This document shows positions 28,185 to 40,275 of a DNA stretch of 64,000 nucleotides, piece by piece. Positions within the stretch are counted from its first letter, which is position 1, and every line of letters begins with the position of its first letter. Below the pieces are notes generated by a model that was not told where the DNA came from, did not search any database, and saw nothing but the letters and a program-made list of their open reading frames with translations. The position numbers were made by a program, and so were the translations under genes. Origin of the DNA: Lytechinus variegatus (lineage: Eukaryota > Echinodermata > Echinoidea > Temnopleuroida > Toxopneustidae). Location: contig NC_054758.1 in NCBI RefSeq assembly GCF_018143015.1, forward strand, positions 6,435,001-6,499,000, written 5' to 3'.

Positions 28185-28740
28185 TTTAAAGGGCAAGTCC
28201 ACCCCAATAGAGTTTATTTTAATAAAAGGATAAAAACGCAAACAAATCTAAAGCTGATGTGAAATAAGAAAGTTGTAACGTTTTGTTAGATCATAAAAAC
28301 AGTTATATGCGCGTCCTGATTAGTATTCAAATAAGGAAACTAATGCCGTTATCCACTTGTTTTTTTTGCGGGGGGGGGGGGGTGGGGATATATATTAAAT
28401 GAAATATGATATTTTTACTTTTCACCTCATTATAATGTTTAAATCCTTCCTGAACACGTGGAATTGCAACTGTTGTAACCAATTGTGATTTGATGAAGAG
28501 TCAATAAAATAGAAACGAAAGAGTGAGTGACGTCATAGACTCTATCAATTGCATATTCACGATATTATCGTCAAAATCGTGTTCAGCATATAACTGTTTT
28601 GTGAAAAAAATAAGTAAGAATTCAAAATTACAAATCTGTCTTATCTCACATCCAATCTGGATGAAATACAGTGCTATGCTAGTGTGATTTTTCTCTGTTT
28701 ATTTAAATTAACTTTTCGTTGGCCTGGATATAAACTTTAA
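28185..28740. mobile_element. TTAA-flanked MITE, GGGCAAGTCCACCCC type (copy 2)
   Basis: The left end is TTTAAA followed by GGGCAAGTCCACCCC; the right end decays to a related sequence finishing in CTTTAA at 28740. Internal segments (ACAGTTATATGC near 28310 and GCATATAACTGTTTTGTG near 28590) mirror each other, giving long inverted arms. The same layout is seen at 58690-59268 and 59438-59990. A 13-G run sits inside at 28370-28382. Non-coding; piggyBac-like by target site. Confidence 0.85.
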
Positions 28741-28999
28741 CTTCAATTGTAAGCCTTACATAATTAAAAGCTATTCATAATAACCCATGTTTATATGAAT
28801 ACTTCAAAACATACGAAAAACAACTTATATCATTAAGATACAACAATATATTTAAAGTAAAAAAAAATGCCGCCACATATCTATATTATCCTGGTACCTA
28901 AGACCTTATTGCAAACAATACACAGTATTAAATCTACAAACAAAAAAATGTAAATATTATATGGATTAGACGATTGCGTGGGTTCCTGGGGAATTTAAT

Positions 29000-29420
29000 T
29001 CCTAATCGCTCATAAAGCATACAAGGTAACACACTGTCTCCAGGGAGCTGCTTCCACAATCTTCTTCGCGTTTGGGATTTATTTCTGGATTATTAATCAA
29101 CACTTATAGATCATTCTCCGTTGGCAAGATTACGTTAATTTGGTGATTCATCGTCTTATAGAAGAAGAAGTGCGAAGGAAAGAGCTTTACAAAGTTTCTT
29201 GTCGACGAGTCGGGCTTAATACCAGAATCTGATCGAGCGTATTGGCGATTTTCCTTCTCGTCCTGCGCTTATTCTTGGCAGTTTTTGGCGCGCAGTTGGA
29301 TTAAGAAGGATCAGGGTTCGATACAAGTGGGGGACTCGTCACCGTTTATACATAGCCTCGCGTTTGTGATGGGGGATTTCTGAGGTGGAGCCTTGTTAAT
29401 TAGTCGGAAAGCTTAATTAG
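29000..29420. promoter_or_regulatory. Repeat-free island in intron 1 with homeodomain-type sites (candidate enhancer)
   Basis: Contains several GGATTA words (Otx/bicoid-type) at about 29090 and 29300, repeated TTAATTAG-like words near 29397-29420, and GC-rich segments. There are no simple repeats or mobile-element ends. Candidate only; such sites also arise by chance in AT-rich DNA. Confidence 0.2.
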
Positions 29421-30779
29421 CTGGTGGAAATTAGGTTAAGGAATGCGTGCTTTTATACATGGATGAAACTACAGGGAGGGGTGTTAGGGTGGGGGCGAGG
29501 AAGGGCCGGTAATGATTAGTTCGATATCTCGAGAAATATTACAATCATCTACCCTTATCCGTTAATTGCAAAGCCGTATTTGGGATCGGGTGGGCTACCC
29601 AGTAGGCCGAGCTCTACCCGCTTTTCAAGTTTACATCGAAGGATTAGCCACTAATGAGAGCTTGTAAATCGGAAATTGATATGTATTCAGTAATATCCTA
29701 CAGACAATTAATTTGACTTGTATGGTAATTTGAGGATGGCTTTTTGGAGGGTTGGTACTTGAGGGGTGGTGAGAGAGGAGGGTGTGGGACGTAGACACTA
29801 CACTACACTCTGCAGTAGGTCTTCATAGATTTATTTGAGTGGTTTTAAGCAGAGAAATCAGATGAACGCTTCACCATTGAACTTCCAGCAATTATCTACC
29901 AAAGATAACTTAAAAAGGAAGGGTTTAACGATTTTCAACCCCTTTTACGTACCCGAAGTTAGATCAGGGATTCCTGGTTAGATATTACGTAAGTCCATGC
30001 CCGAACCAAGCGGTCACAGTGAAGAATCTCAAGGGAAGCTAAGGTATAATCTAACTGATTACACTGGAAGATCTGGACATGAATGTTTAAATTTCACAAT
30101 GTAAGGATGAAATTGGCCTACTACACACATTTTTTTCTCGAAACTGAAAGAGGGTACAAACCCAACGAACTAAATGGCCGAAACAGAACCAAAGTCCAGC
30201 ATTGACAAGCATGCCTAGAGGAATAGCTTTGGAAAACACCACTTTTCTGTACTCTTAGGGCGTTGTTCTTCTGAAACATGTTGATTCGTCACTCCCACCT
30301 TAAACTTATTAATTGCCAGCAACTAAACTATTCCTTTTTTCACATTATTTTTTCTAACTTAGGCTTTCGAAAATATATAGGCCTAATATTAAAAAAAATA
30401 TGCTGCATCATTCCGTTAAGAAGAAAAACAGACAATGGACATTGACTCATATGCAGTTATCGTGACGAGGATTATTTCAATAATTTTGATAAAACCCAGG
30501 TAGACTAGTACATCTTTTTCAAACTAAACAAGGTCTGCTTGTAAAGATCTAAGAGATGTATCATCAATGTGCTTCGATCACTTCTATCATCCACAATCCT
30601 GTATGTAGTAATATTACTCATGGCCCCATCTTTTACATTTATTCTAACTTTGTATTATAAAAATCTTGTTATTATTCCATTTCAACATGATTTTTTATGA
30701 ATATGACTTGCCGTTAGTAATCTAAATCTTATACGTGGTGTAAAGAATGATAACAAAAAAATCAGTATAGATTACTAAC

Positions 30780-30885
30780 TTGCACAAGTTTTGTGCCGGG
30801 TATCGCCCCCACGACCTCGTAGTATTTGAACAATTGCGTTCGACCACATGACCAAGACACGAAGACAGCTCCTCTTATAAGTTTC
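30780..30885 (-). mobile_element. tRNA-derived SINE-like fragment
   Basis: Read on the minus strand, it has a tRNA-like head: an A-box-like GTGGTCGAACGC and, about 25 nt on, GAGGTCGTGGGGGCGATACCC, a degenerate B box (consensus GGTTCGATACC). This head is typical of invertebrate tRNA SINEs. I cannot delimit a body or tail, so this may be a fragment. Confidence 0.45.
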
Positions 30886-33800
30886 CATCATATCCATCCA
30901 TATATTGGTCAATGTAGCTTATTTGCAGATTGACAAGAAACTTGTGTAACTGTAACGATCGGATGAGGATGAAATGAAAACAAAAAGAATGTAGCCCACA
31001 CTTCATTTTGGCGCCAAGTAATATCTACAATTCACCTTGTCTTATCGCCAGACAAATAAATTGAGAGGTTTGTGTTGATTTATTCTTTTTTGGAGGATCA
31101 TCCACCAATTTCATTTTTGCCTTTTAACCAGCATAAGCCACTTTCATTTTCCACTACTCGAAAACGAATGGCGATGTTGTGTTTCAAGACAGACTATGAT
31201 AGCGGTGCAAAGGAACTCTTGTTACCCCTACCATTCCGGATCTAGAATAGAGTTGTAATTGTATTATAATAACAGGGCCTTCCATAGGGGCGTATTTTCT
31301 TTCGTTCCCGATCAATAACAAGGGTATAAAGATGACGTACTTAAGGGGGATACCAGATAGTTTTGTTTGAAAACTCGACCCCTTTTCTGGCGCTGTTGAA
31401 GAGTGGAAGAGGGGCGGTATCAGGGCACGAAGGATGCGGTTTTGAAGACAGTGGGAGGGTATATACTTGCGAAACAAAAGTGCGTTGCTCCGTCTTGTAA
31501 TAGAGTTTATGAACGCCTCGGGCTCTGTTTTTGGAAGGGGGATGTTTTTAACGGTATAAATGACTGTCAGTTACCGGGCGAGTAAAAGTGCGCGTGAACT
31601 GTCTGTCTGTGTATTAGGTCAATGGGCTATGTGTGAGCAGAAAATGTCCCAGGACAGTTTTACGGATTTTTTAAAATCTAAATTTATTCATTATATATAT
31701 ATATATTGTAAAATGATGGATGAAGAGAACCAGGAGTTGCCAAAAGCTGTTGTACATGTATAACTTTACACACACAGTTTCTTTTTGCAAAATGGCAGTG
31801 CAGTATGTTTCCGACAATGATTTCACAAATATATGAATGGTAAATCTAGATCGAGAGAAAGAAAATGGAAACATACGAGCTTAAAAAAAAATGATGAATG
31901 AAGGAATGATGAAAGAAATGAATTGAAGGAAGAAGGGAAATAATAATAAAGATAACAACAACTTTTTATGTATGTATATTTCTTACTGTCCTGATATGGT
32001 TTTATAAAACACCTTAACATTCATGATATTGATTAAAAGATTGTTTAGTGGCCTCTTTTTTAAAGTCGGTTAATGAAGCAAGTTCCAAATACTTGTCATT
32101 TGAGATTAAAATGCATTACGATCGGTCATCATGGAAGTGTTTGACGATTTTAGATTATGAAACGAAAACGACGACCTCTTTAGCCACGCCCATATTTGTA
32201 CTTTTTCACCTGCCCTGAATTATAATTCAATAAATGTTTATGGGGAAAAGCACTGAAAATTCTCAGTAAAAAGTTACCTAAACCTATGACGAAACCACTT
32301 TGAAATACAACCTCATCTGCAAAGATGTGACGTCATATTCATAACGGTTCGTCAGAGGGTTATCCTAGATCAAAGACGGAAGTAGGTGGTGGGTAAAACC
32401 CACATTACTCAGTATGTGTATACTTTGAAATTAGTATCAGTCTTCAGACCCAGTTTGTCTAAAGTGCTGCTAATTTTTACACATGGAGAAAGCATGACCG
32501 AAAAGGAGCCTGCCTCATCAGGGAATCCATTTATTAGATAATTGAATGTCATAAATTGTTAAATATCTTTCAAGTGTAACCTAAGCATATAAACGATTAT
32601 ATTCGTATTTCTATGAATAAAATAAAACATTCCATTACTTCTGAATCTAGGTTTTGTCTCTGTTGAGATTAACCCAATCAGTTAAGGAAAATTTAAAGTC
32701 ATATTTCTTCTCACTCTCCTTTCCAATTTACTCAAGGCGGCATTACAATATTTCCACCTCTGACTTTGTACAGAGATCTTGCCTTAAAATGAAATAGTAG
32801 GCCTATACTGAGGCCTGTAAGATATCTTCAGCATGTTCAGGAGAAAGTGGACTGAAAATCTAGACTAAAGACTAACCAATGTCAGAGAGGGTGTCGTTGT
32901 AAAAAGGGTGACAAACTCGCTACCCCATGTCGGAAATTCGGTTAGCGCGCTCCAATTTGTTGTCGAGTTAGCGGTCACATTTTGGCGGGAAACAGCGTAA
33001 ATTGCAAACCATCTTAATATTTTCCTCCTGGGGGAAACATCGGAAACTAGGGAAATATCCGTATTGATAGAAATTAATCAGATCTAAAGCAGTAGCTTGC
33101 GTGTGCTTGCCCCATATGTGGAAGTGGTTCCGAGGTCAGAGCAAATGAAGGGGATTCCCCAAGTTTGGAATGGAAAATGGAACGACTACGACTTCTCCTA
33201 AGAATGTTAGCACTAGTAGGCCTATACGTCTGCTGCTGCTACTTCGAATATAGCATTACATCCGCTTATATTTCTTATCTCTTATAATGACATTGATACG
33301 CGCTGTGTGGTATTGCTCAATATTCCCAAATAATAATCCAGTTTAGTCTCAATGTCAAATTTTAATGTGTTCTCTCAACATAGTCATGTATAAACTTTTC
33401 AATTCAGATTTTATCTTATAAAGTATTTATTCATTAAAATGCGCCCTTCATCTAAAAAAAAAGAATCAATTGCTTTATTTTCCACACCTTACACTCTGTT
33501 CTGTCACTGAACTACTACAAGTGCACTGCCCACAAAAGTCCCGAGATGTATTTCCCGTGTTTTAACTGCTGATATACGAACACACTATTGAAGTCTTCGC
33601 CCTCTCCTTTCCTGTCTTTCCTGATTTCTGTAAAGCCACCGGATCGCGAGGTTCGGTATTGGGATTTTATCTGTTGTTCTTAAATCGGGATGCTATTTGT
33701 CTTAGAGAACTGGCTGATAATTGAACGTTACCGTTCTTCTGACATCTCAGTCTTTTTGTTCATATTTGTTCGTAATATCCTGCTCGCATTCTTTAACCCA

Positions 33801-36247
33801 CTTACATCGGACGTCGCTTCTCAAGGACTGTTGGGAGAAAATCCCACCTCTCCGCCCCACAACTTATAGGCTTTTGTATTTGCAGATCTTTCTGAACATT
33901 TCCTGGCTCGTTTCTACCTTTTAAGATAATTTTTAATAACATTTTGTTTAAAAGCATAACATTCCCCCTTTTCGACCTTCCTGTATTTAATTACAATAAC
34001 CAGCCGATTTGTACATTTTGCTTTTCATACTCTTTCCGTCCCTCTCTCCTTGTCCACTCCCTTCCCCTTAAACAGACTGTATTCGTCTCATTTTCCCTTT
34101 CAATGATTTGCTTTGCTCTTACATATTCCGATCTCGCCTATGCCTCTTTTATACAACACTCGCTCTACTCTCACCTCAACCCCATCCTAGTTATTTCCAT
34201 CCTATATGTACATTATGGGCATGCGCAGTTCAAAAATCCGATAATGGGCCGGTATTATTTTAGTCTGGAAAGAGTAAGCTTGAAATACAACATCTATTGA
34301 CTCGAATGAATGCTGCTAACATGTAAAAACAAATACATAAATCCTTGCATCTATGGTACAACGATACAAAAAAGTACTTTAATAAAATTAAAACTAGTAT
34401 ACAATCTCATTTGACCTGGCTGTTTTGTTTTCTCATTTTTGTGTCCAATTCCGATAGAGATCTGGGCCCGTAAAAAATATATAGATTATAAATTTCAATC
34501 AAGTTAAGAGTTACTCTGTAATGTAAATATTTCATAACAATGTTCATGAGAGTGCATTTTATAAATAAGATAAAGTGGTGCTTCCTACTCGATGGACCTC
34601 AATTGAAAAATACTATAAAAAATACTGTTTACTTATACCCATTTTTTTCAAAACACATGTGTATATTTTTGATGTGGGGATCGGTTAGCTGCATCAAAGC
34701 AAATAAATATTTTTTCTTTGAGTGTCAGTACGTTCAGTCCCGCACAGTAACTTTGATGCAATCTTCGTTCGTCGACCTCAAGCATAATGGCACAGATAAC
34801 AAGGAGACAACGAAATAGAAAACATTTCTTGTTGAACTCATTATCTTTATCATGTTTTATCTAACTTCCGTCTCATGATATGTTTTACAATCAATGCCAG
34901 ACGTTTGATCTTTTTGTCCATCTTACATCCAATTAAATATTACAATTTTTAAAGTGATTCCATTCGGCCATTCTGATATAACATTGCTTGACCACATTAT
35001 ATTCTTCCTTTAAAGGGACTCGATAACTTCGCAAAAGTTTGATGTGCATGAATGGTTGAATAAGCATAAATTTAGGAACTGCTTTTTAATCTTCTAAATT
35101 AAAATGATAATTCACTTCCATGTTACAATGCTCTGAACCATATTTCCACTAACATCAAGCATTAATAAAATGACCATTGACGATAACTAAAATCCTAAAA
35201 ACATGTAATGTTACGCAAGGCAACTATTAATGCTCCCTACAATGTTGTTCTTTGTTGCAGATGGGTAGGCCTATAATAACATAAATACAACTCTTCGATA
35301 CCGTTCTCCAATCAAAGCAATGCAAATTTAACTTCAACATAGCGTTTGAAGATGAAGAGATAAAAACGGTAGGCCTTAAGAAGAGACATAATCGGTAAAA
35401 CTCAATTTATTTTTGCCGATATGGAAAGACATGAGAAAAAGGGAAATAAAAAAATATGGCAATGACAGCCAAGCTGAAAGCATTGAAAACATTATATGAA
35501 CTTCAGTAAATAAAGTCAGAAGTAATGACCTTCCCCTAAGACTTCATCCTCGTGACGACAAAAAAGTTTCGTAAACAAGCTGTAAAAATTACCCCATTTT
35601 GTGAATGTGTCCCCGAGGAGACTTGCTAGGATTGAGGAAAGGAGAAGGAACGGAGGGCAGACAGACCGTCAAGTGTTCCCCACTTCTTCTCTTGTTAGTT
35701 AATTGCCGCCCCATCCCCCCTTACTGCCCAGGTCGGAGTCCACCCTTTCGATTTTTTAGTTTCAATCAGTGTTTAACTACTTGATGATTTTGTAACTGGC
35801 AAGCTGGCTTGATATTACTCTTGACCGTAATTGAAATATTCAACAATGTCGTCATGGTCGCTGCATGGCCTTACCCAAACAGGGATGGGGGGGGGGGGCA
35901 GATCCCCTCCCTAAAATACATAAGAAATGAAATAAAAAATGATTACAAATGAAATGAATAAAAGAAAATGAAAATGATTAAATAGCTCAATAAAATAAAA
36001 ACGCACCACCTCTCAAAAAAAAAATCAACAAGATGATTAGGAAAAAAATAAACAATGATTATTCAGTTTTTGTTAGACATTTTTAAAGCGTCCAACAGAA
36101 ACTAAATCGATTAATGGATCTCATATATACAGTCTTTGAGCTTGAAAACACTCCTGCCCTCGACATGCTCGATATTATCATGCAACATTCGAATGTTATT
36201 TTCTTCATACTTTGATTCTTTTTTTTTTCTCTTATTTTTTATCACAG

Positions 36248-36329
36248 ACGGACGGCAGTAGTCCCGGTTCATACTCATCAGATAAGGCACAGCAATATGG
36301 CGATGGTTATGATGTTTCGTCACCTTATG
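36248..36329 (+). CDS. myod1: MyoD-family myogenic bHLH factor, exon 2 (residues 192-218 and first base of 219)
   Basis: An 82-nt exon between a polypyrimidine tract ending ATCACAG and a consensus GTAAGT donor at 36330. In the phase set by exon 1 it encodes TDGSSPGSYSSDKAQQYGDG then YDVSSPY. The DG-SSP-S-SD motif is what follows the bHLH in vertebrate MyoD, and a small exon of about 80 nt at this place is also the vertebrate gene layout. It ends one base into the Gly219 codon. Low overall conservation makes it easy to miss. The support is frame compatibility on both sides, good splice sites and the motif. Confidence 0.93.
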
Positions 36330-39300
36330 GTAAGTGCCCATTGATTAACCATTAGAAGCGATTTATAATCATAAGGTGGTAAGTCCAATTTGGTAAATAG
36401 TGTTGCTCTCTTTCTTGTCCGATCTTACACAGACGCTTAAAGAAGAGTTGCTTTTGAAAATCCGATCCCTATAAGCACATTTTGGGTAAAGGGAACAGAA
36501 TTTTATACTACAGAAATCGGTTCTTCTTAATAGTGGATTTACTGCCTTTTTAGAAATAATGCATTTTGATTTTGTTGAATAATATTAATATCAATTGTTA
36601 CTACTTCTGGGTTTATTACCATTAATTAACTATAACGAACAACCCTTCCTGATAAGGAATGGAACAAAACATGACTTATTGTTTTTTTTCAACTTCTTTC
36701 CCCGAAATATCTATTCAATCTCTTTTTTGGGATTTTTAAAAAATTCATTAATGATCAATGGCCTCGTAAAACCACCATGAATAATGCTACAGAGAGACCT
36801 TAATTTGTTTGAAAAAAATCACAAGCGTGAAAAAATAACTTGTTCATTATGGACATTCAAACCAAAGAGTGTAAACTCATGTCAATTAAAAAAACAACAA
36901 CCGGACCCTAATTGAAATTCTGAAAAAAAAAACAGATTGAAATTGTTTTGGGAGCTTTAAGTGAATTTAATAAAAGCGATTCGCACGTACCCTTAAACCC
37001 ACGCGTGCGCGCACACCCATATACACCCAACACACCCACACACACATACCCAACGCGCACATTCCCACCACCCACACAGACAACCACACACACGTACACG
37101 AACATCAAGCACGCACGCACCCTCACCCTGACCATCAGCACGCACACCCCACATAATACGCAAAACACACACACATACACACACGCGCGCACTTTAAAAC
37201 AAACAATCGGTAAAGTGAATCCCCTGATTAAACGTCCACGGAGAGCCACACACATCAAGTGGCGTACACATGTCTAACACATAAACACGAATCACCGCGT
37301 TATTTTTGTGTCTCCCGATAATGAAAATGTCTTCACCAAATTCAATCCGTAATTTGTTTGATGTTTTCTGCAAGTCCATCGGCAGACCATCAATAGATCC
37401 CGGGACATTCCCCCGTCGTAGCCGTGAAGAAGATATAGAATTTGACGGGCGTGAACAGGCGGCAGCTGAAAGAACATTTTTATTTCCTATAAAGACGATA
37501 TGGGGGAATCACAATTACTGTTGAAGAGGATCTCCATCTAAAGTGAAGTAGCATATGTGAGGAACGTCTTAAAGGCAGCATTCACGTGCTCCCCACAGCT
37601 GGGAACACGGTTTGTAGTCATCACGAAAATAATGAATGAAAAACAGTTTTCTGTGTAAACAAAGCACCATAAAATATTCTTATATTCCCCCATATATATA
37701 GAAACTTTCTAAAATATTTTGAATTCACGTTTTTTAAATCACTCTCTTAAAACAAAGCATAAGATTTAAAGATGTAAATGGTTTATTATCTTTCCAATAG
37801 AAGGGTCTTTCTTGTTATCATTTACCGATCTATGTCTTGTATTTGATTTTTTGAGTATTTAATAATCATAGGTTCCGGGAATAAAAGATTTAACATTGTT
37901 CGTAAAAAAATAGATTTTGCACTATATTACTTTCAATAGATTTTTTTTTCTCAAATCGAATCATTTCTAAAACAATCCCGCCTTTACTGAAATGAAACGA
38001 TGATCTTAATAAATCAATATTTTTAGAACAAGTCGATACTCAATAACCATTTTTTATTGTAAAGAAAATATTTATTGCGAAAAAATCTCGACTCTGTGTA
38101 ATTAAAATTACAAGTGCCCCTCAATGATCTATTGTTAGTGTTTCTTTAAGTTTGTATGACATATGCGCAGCTTCGTACTTATCTGGCGACGTGATTAAGC
38201 TCAAAGTCTGTAGAAACTGTTTCGCGCTTGAGGAATCGTGAATGCTTTTAAAGGAACCGAAAGTTCTTTTGAAAGAAATGTCAATGTCACTGTACTTTAT
38301 TCTCGTTTCTTCCCTATTTTGTAGGTGGCGATCTTAATTACAAGCGGAAATTATTTAGCGAAGAATCCTGAACCAGTCGGTTCTGCCACCTATTTTTTCT
38401 CATTTAATGCGAGACTTCTGCTTTTTTATTATTTACATTCACATACATTCATACATACATATTACATATCTAGGGGAGCTGGATTGAATTTATTAATATC
38501 TCATCTTATCAAATAACTTGCTCTCTGGTGTTAAGAATATGACTTCTCTTGCTTTAGAACTAGATTGTCGATACATTTCACTAAAGATATTTACAGTTAA
38601 CCACATAATTTACTATCATGAATTGAAATGTAAAAAAAATGTGTTTTCCTATTCGATTTGCGAGATCATTTTTTTATTAAAAAAATCCGATCAGCACACA
38701 TTTAAGCATCAATTTGTATGATGTTTCGCTTAACAACAGTTATGAAAATGTTTTCGCGTCTGCACTCCCCTGGAATAGCCTACCCACTACAGTTTTACCT
38801 CCCAACTTCCGAGGTTTACAGCACGTAAGAGACTTTCCTACATATTAACTTCTCAAACCCCGGGGGACACAGTATAACATACTCGGACCTCTACTCTTTT
38901 CTGGGTTGGGTTTAAACGTTATGTTTATGGCACTGTTGTGAGGAGCAGTGATTTGATCTTGACGCCAGACAGTACCTTAACCTCTTTTTCCCTTTTCACT
39001 GTATCTTCCTCTTGGGATGTGCATGGCCTCTCCTTCGCTGTGTAAACGAATGATAAATCTTAGGAATTCGATGCCGCAACAAATGTCTCATAAAGTGAAG
39101 AGTTTCGCACATAAATCCTTGGCGGAGTACTTGATTGTAATGGTGTTCGGAAATAGTTTCTCCTTCAAGTTTTGTTTTATGGTCGGATGAAAGCAAAGGA
39201 TGAGGAATGAGCCTCGCTTCCATGGACTTGAGATTTTTTTCTCTCATCTAGATTTCTTCCTGATCTATTGCTGGTTTATCATCTATGACAATAGATTATT

Positions 39301-39595
39301 CCATTAGGTCAAATATTTTTTTTCACTAGAATTGCGTCTTAAATTCGTTTTTTTAAATACATTCTATGTACGCTGTTTAAATGTTTAAACAATCTTAAAT
39401 CTTAAACAACAACATTTTTTTATCGACATGTAATTCTCACTGAATTAGGCATGGCTGTTTAAACAGCGTTTGTACTGTGTGTATAATAATATTTTTTCTT
39501 TATTTTTTGTCTCCTCATCTTCATCTTTCTGTTTCGTTTCCTTCTCATCCTCCCCGTTCTGCCCTTCTGTCTCTCTTTTTCCCACTACACCACAG
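36330..39595 (+). other. MyoD intron 2, about 3.3 kb
   Basis: GTAAGT donor at 36330. The acceptor CAG at 39593-39595 follows about 80 nt of strongly pyrimidine-rich sequence. The intron holds a CA-rich microsatellite (37000-37195) and a possible LINE scrap near 38755-38850, otherwise nothing recognisable. Confidence 0.92.
37000..37195. repeat. Degenerate (CA)n microsatellite
   Basis: CACA/CACC/CACG-rich sequence in intron 2. The 109-codon plus-strand and 116-codon minus-strand frames here are compositional artefacts. Confidence 0.9.
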
Positions 39596-39723
39596 GTTAC
39601 AATTGCGGGAATGCTTCAAGTCTTGACTGCTTATCGTTGATTGTGGAAAGCATAACTCCGAACAAAGGCAAAGCCATCACATCCCCGAAAAAGGCAACCT
39701 CCGATGGACTTTGCATGGTCTGA
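39596..39723 (+). CDS. myod1: MyoD-family myogenic bHLH factor, exon 3 (rest of residue 219 to 260, stop TGA)
   Basis: Joined to exon 2 it reads GYNCGNASSLDCLSLIVESI then TPNKGKAITSPKKATSDG and LCMV, with the stop TGA at 39721-39723. Residues 226-238 (SSLDCLSLIVESI) match the C-terminal amphipathic helix III of vertebrate MyoD (SSLDCLSSIVERI), the part linked to chromatin activation at silent muscle genes. The tail after it is only about 20 residues, so the protein (260 aa) is shorter than vertebrate MyoD (about 320 aa). Confidence 0.96.
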
Positions 39724-40275
39724 AATAGAAGAGAAACCCGATTTCAACGACTTATGGTGCTACCAACGCAAGCTCATATGTGGACGTTATTTTGAAAGAC
39801 TGAGTACCCATGATGAGGGCTTCCAAAAACATGTGATGCTCTGTTGTCACCATCTTGACTCTGTTTGTCCATCCGGGAACTTTCAGATGATGCAACGTTG
39901 TTTTTAATCAGCGATCTGCACAATGTATTCAAAGGATTCTCATGGCAACGATTGCAATTGGTTGTGAGCTTCATGTGAAAACACTTGTACTGAGTCTAGA
40001 AATGGAGAGGCCTCGAAATATGTTCCCATGGTTACACGTCCATTGAAACAACCTCAGACAATCACGGATTTGAGGTCAAAATTTTGGTTGCCATGATGAC
40101 GAAAAGTTTCTTTGAGGAGTAAACTTAAGAGGACAACAAACTGATGATTATTGTGTGCCAATGTATAAGCAATAGGACAAAGTGATTATAATTATTGACG
40201 GTGTTCTTGCCTTGTAAAATGTACTTATATATAAATATATAAATATATACAAATAAATATATATTATTTACAGTC
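39724..40275 (+). other. Probable start of the MyoD 3'UTR with candidate poly(A) signal
   Basis: Non-coding after the stop. An AATAAA lies at 40252-40257 in a TATATAAA-rich tract, a plausible polyadenylation signal about 530 nt into the UTR. Further AATAAA sites (for example 41376-41381) could be used instead, since sea urchin UTRs are often long. The true end cannot be told from sequence alone. Confidence 0.5.
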
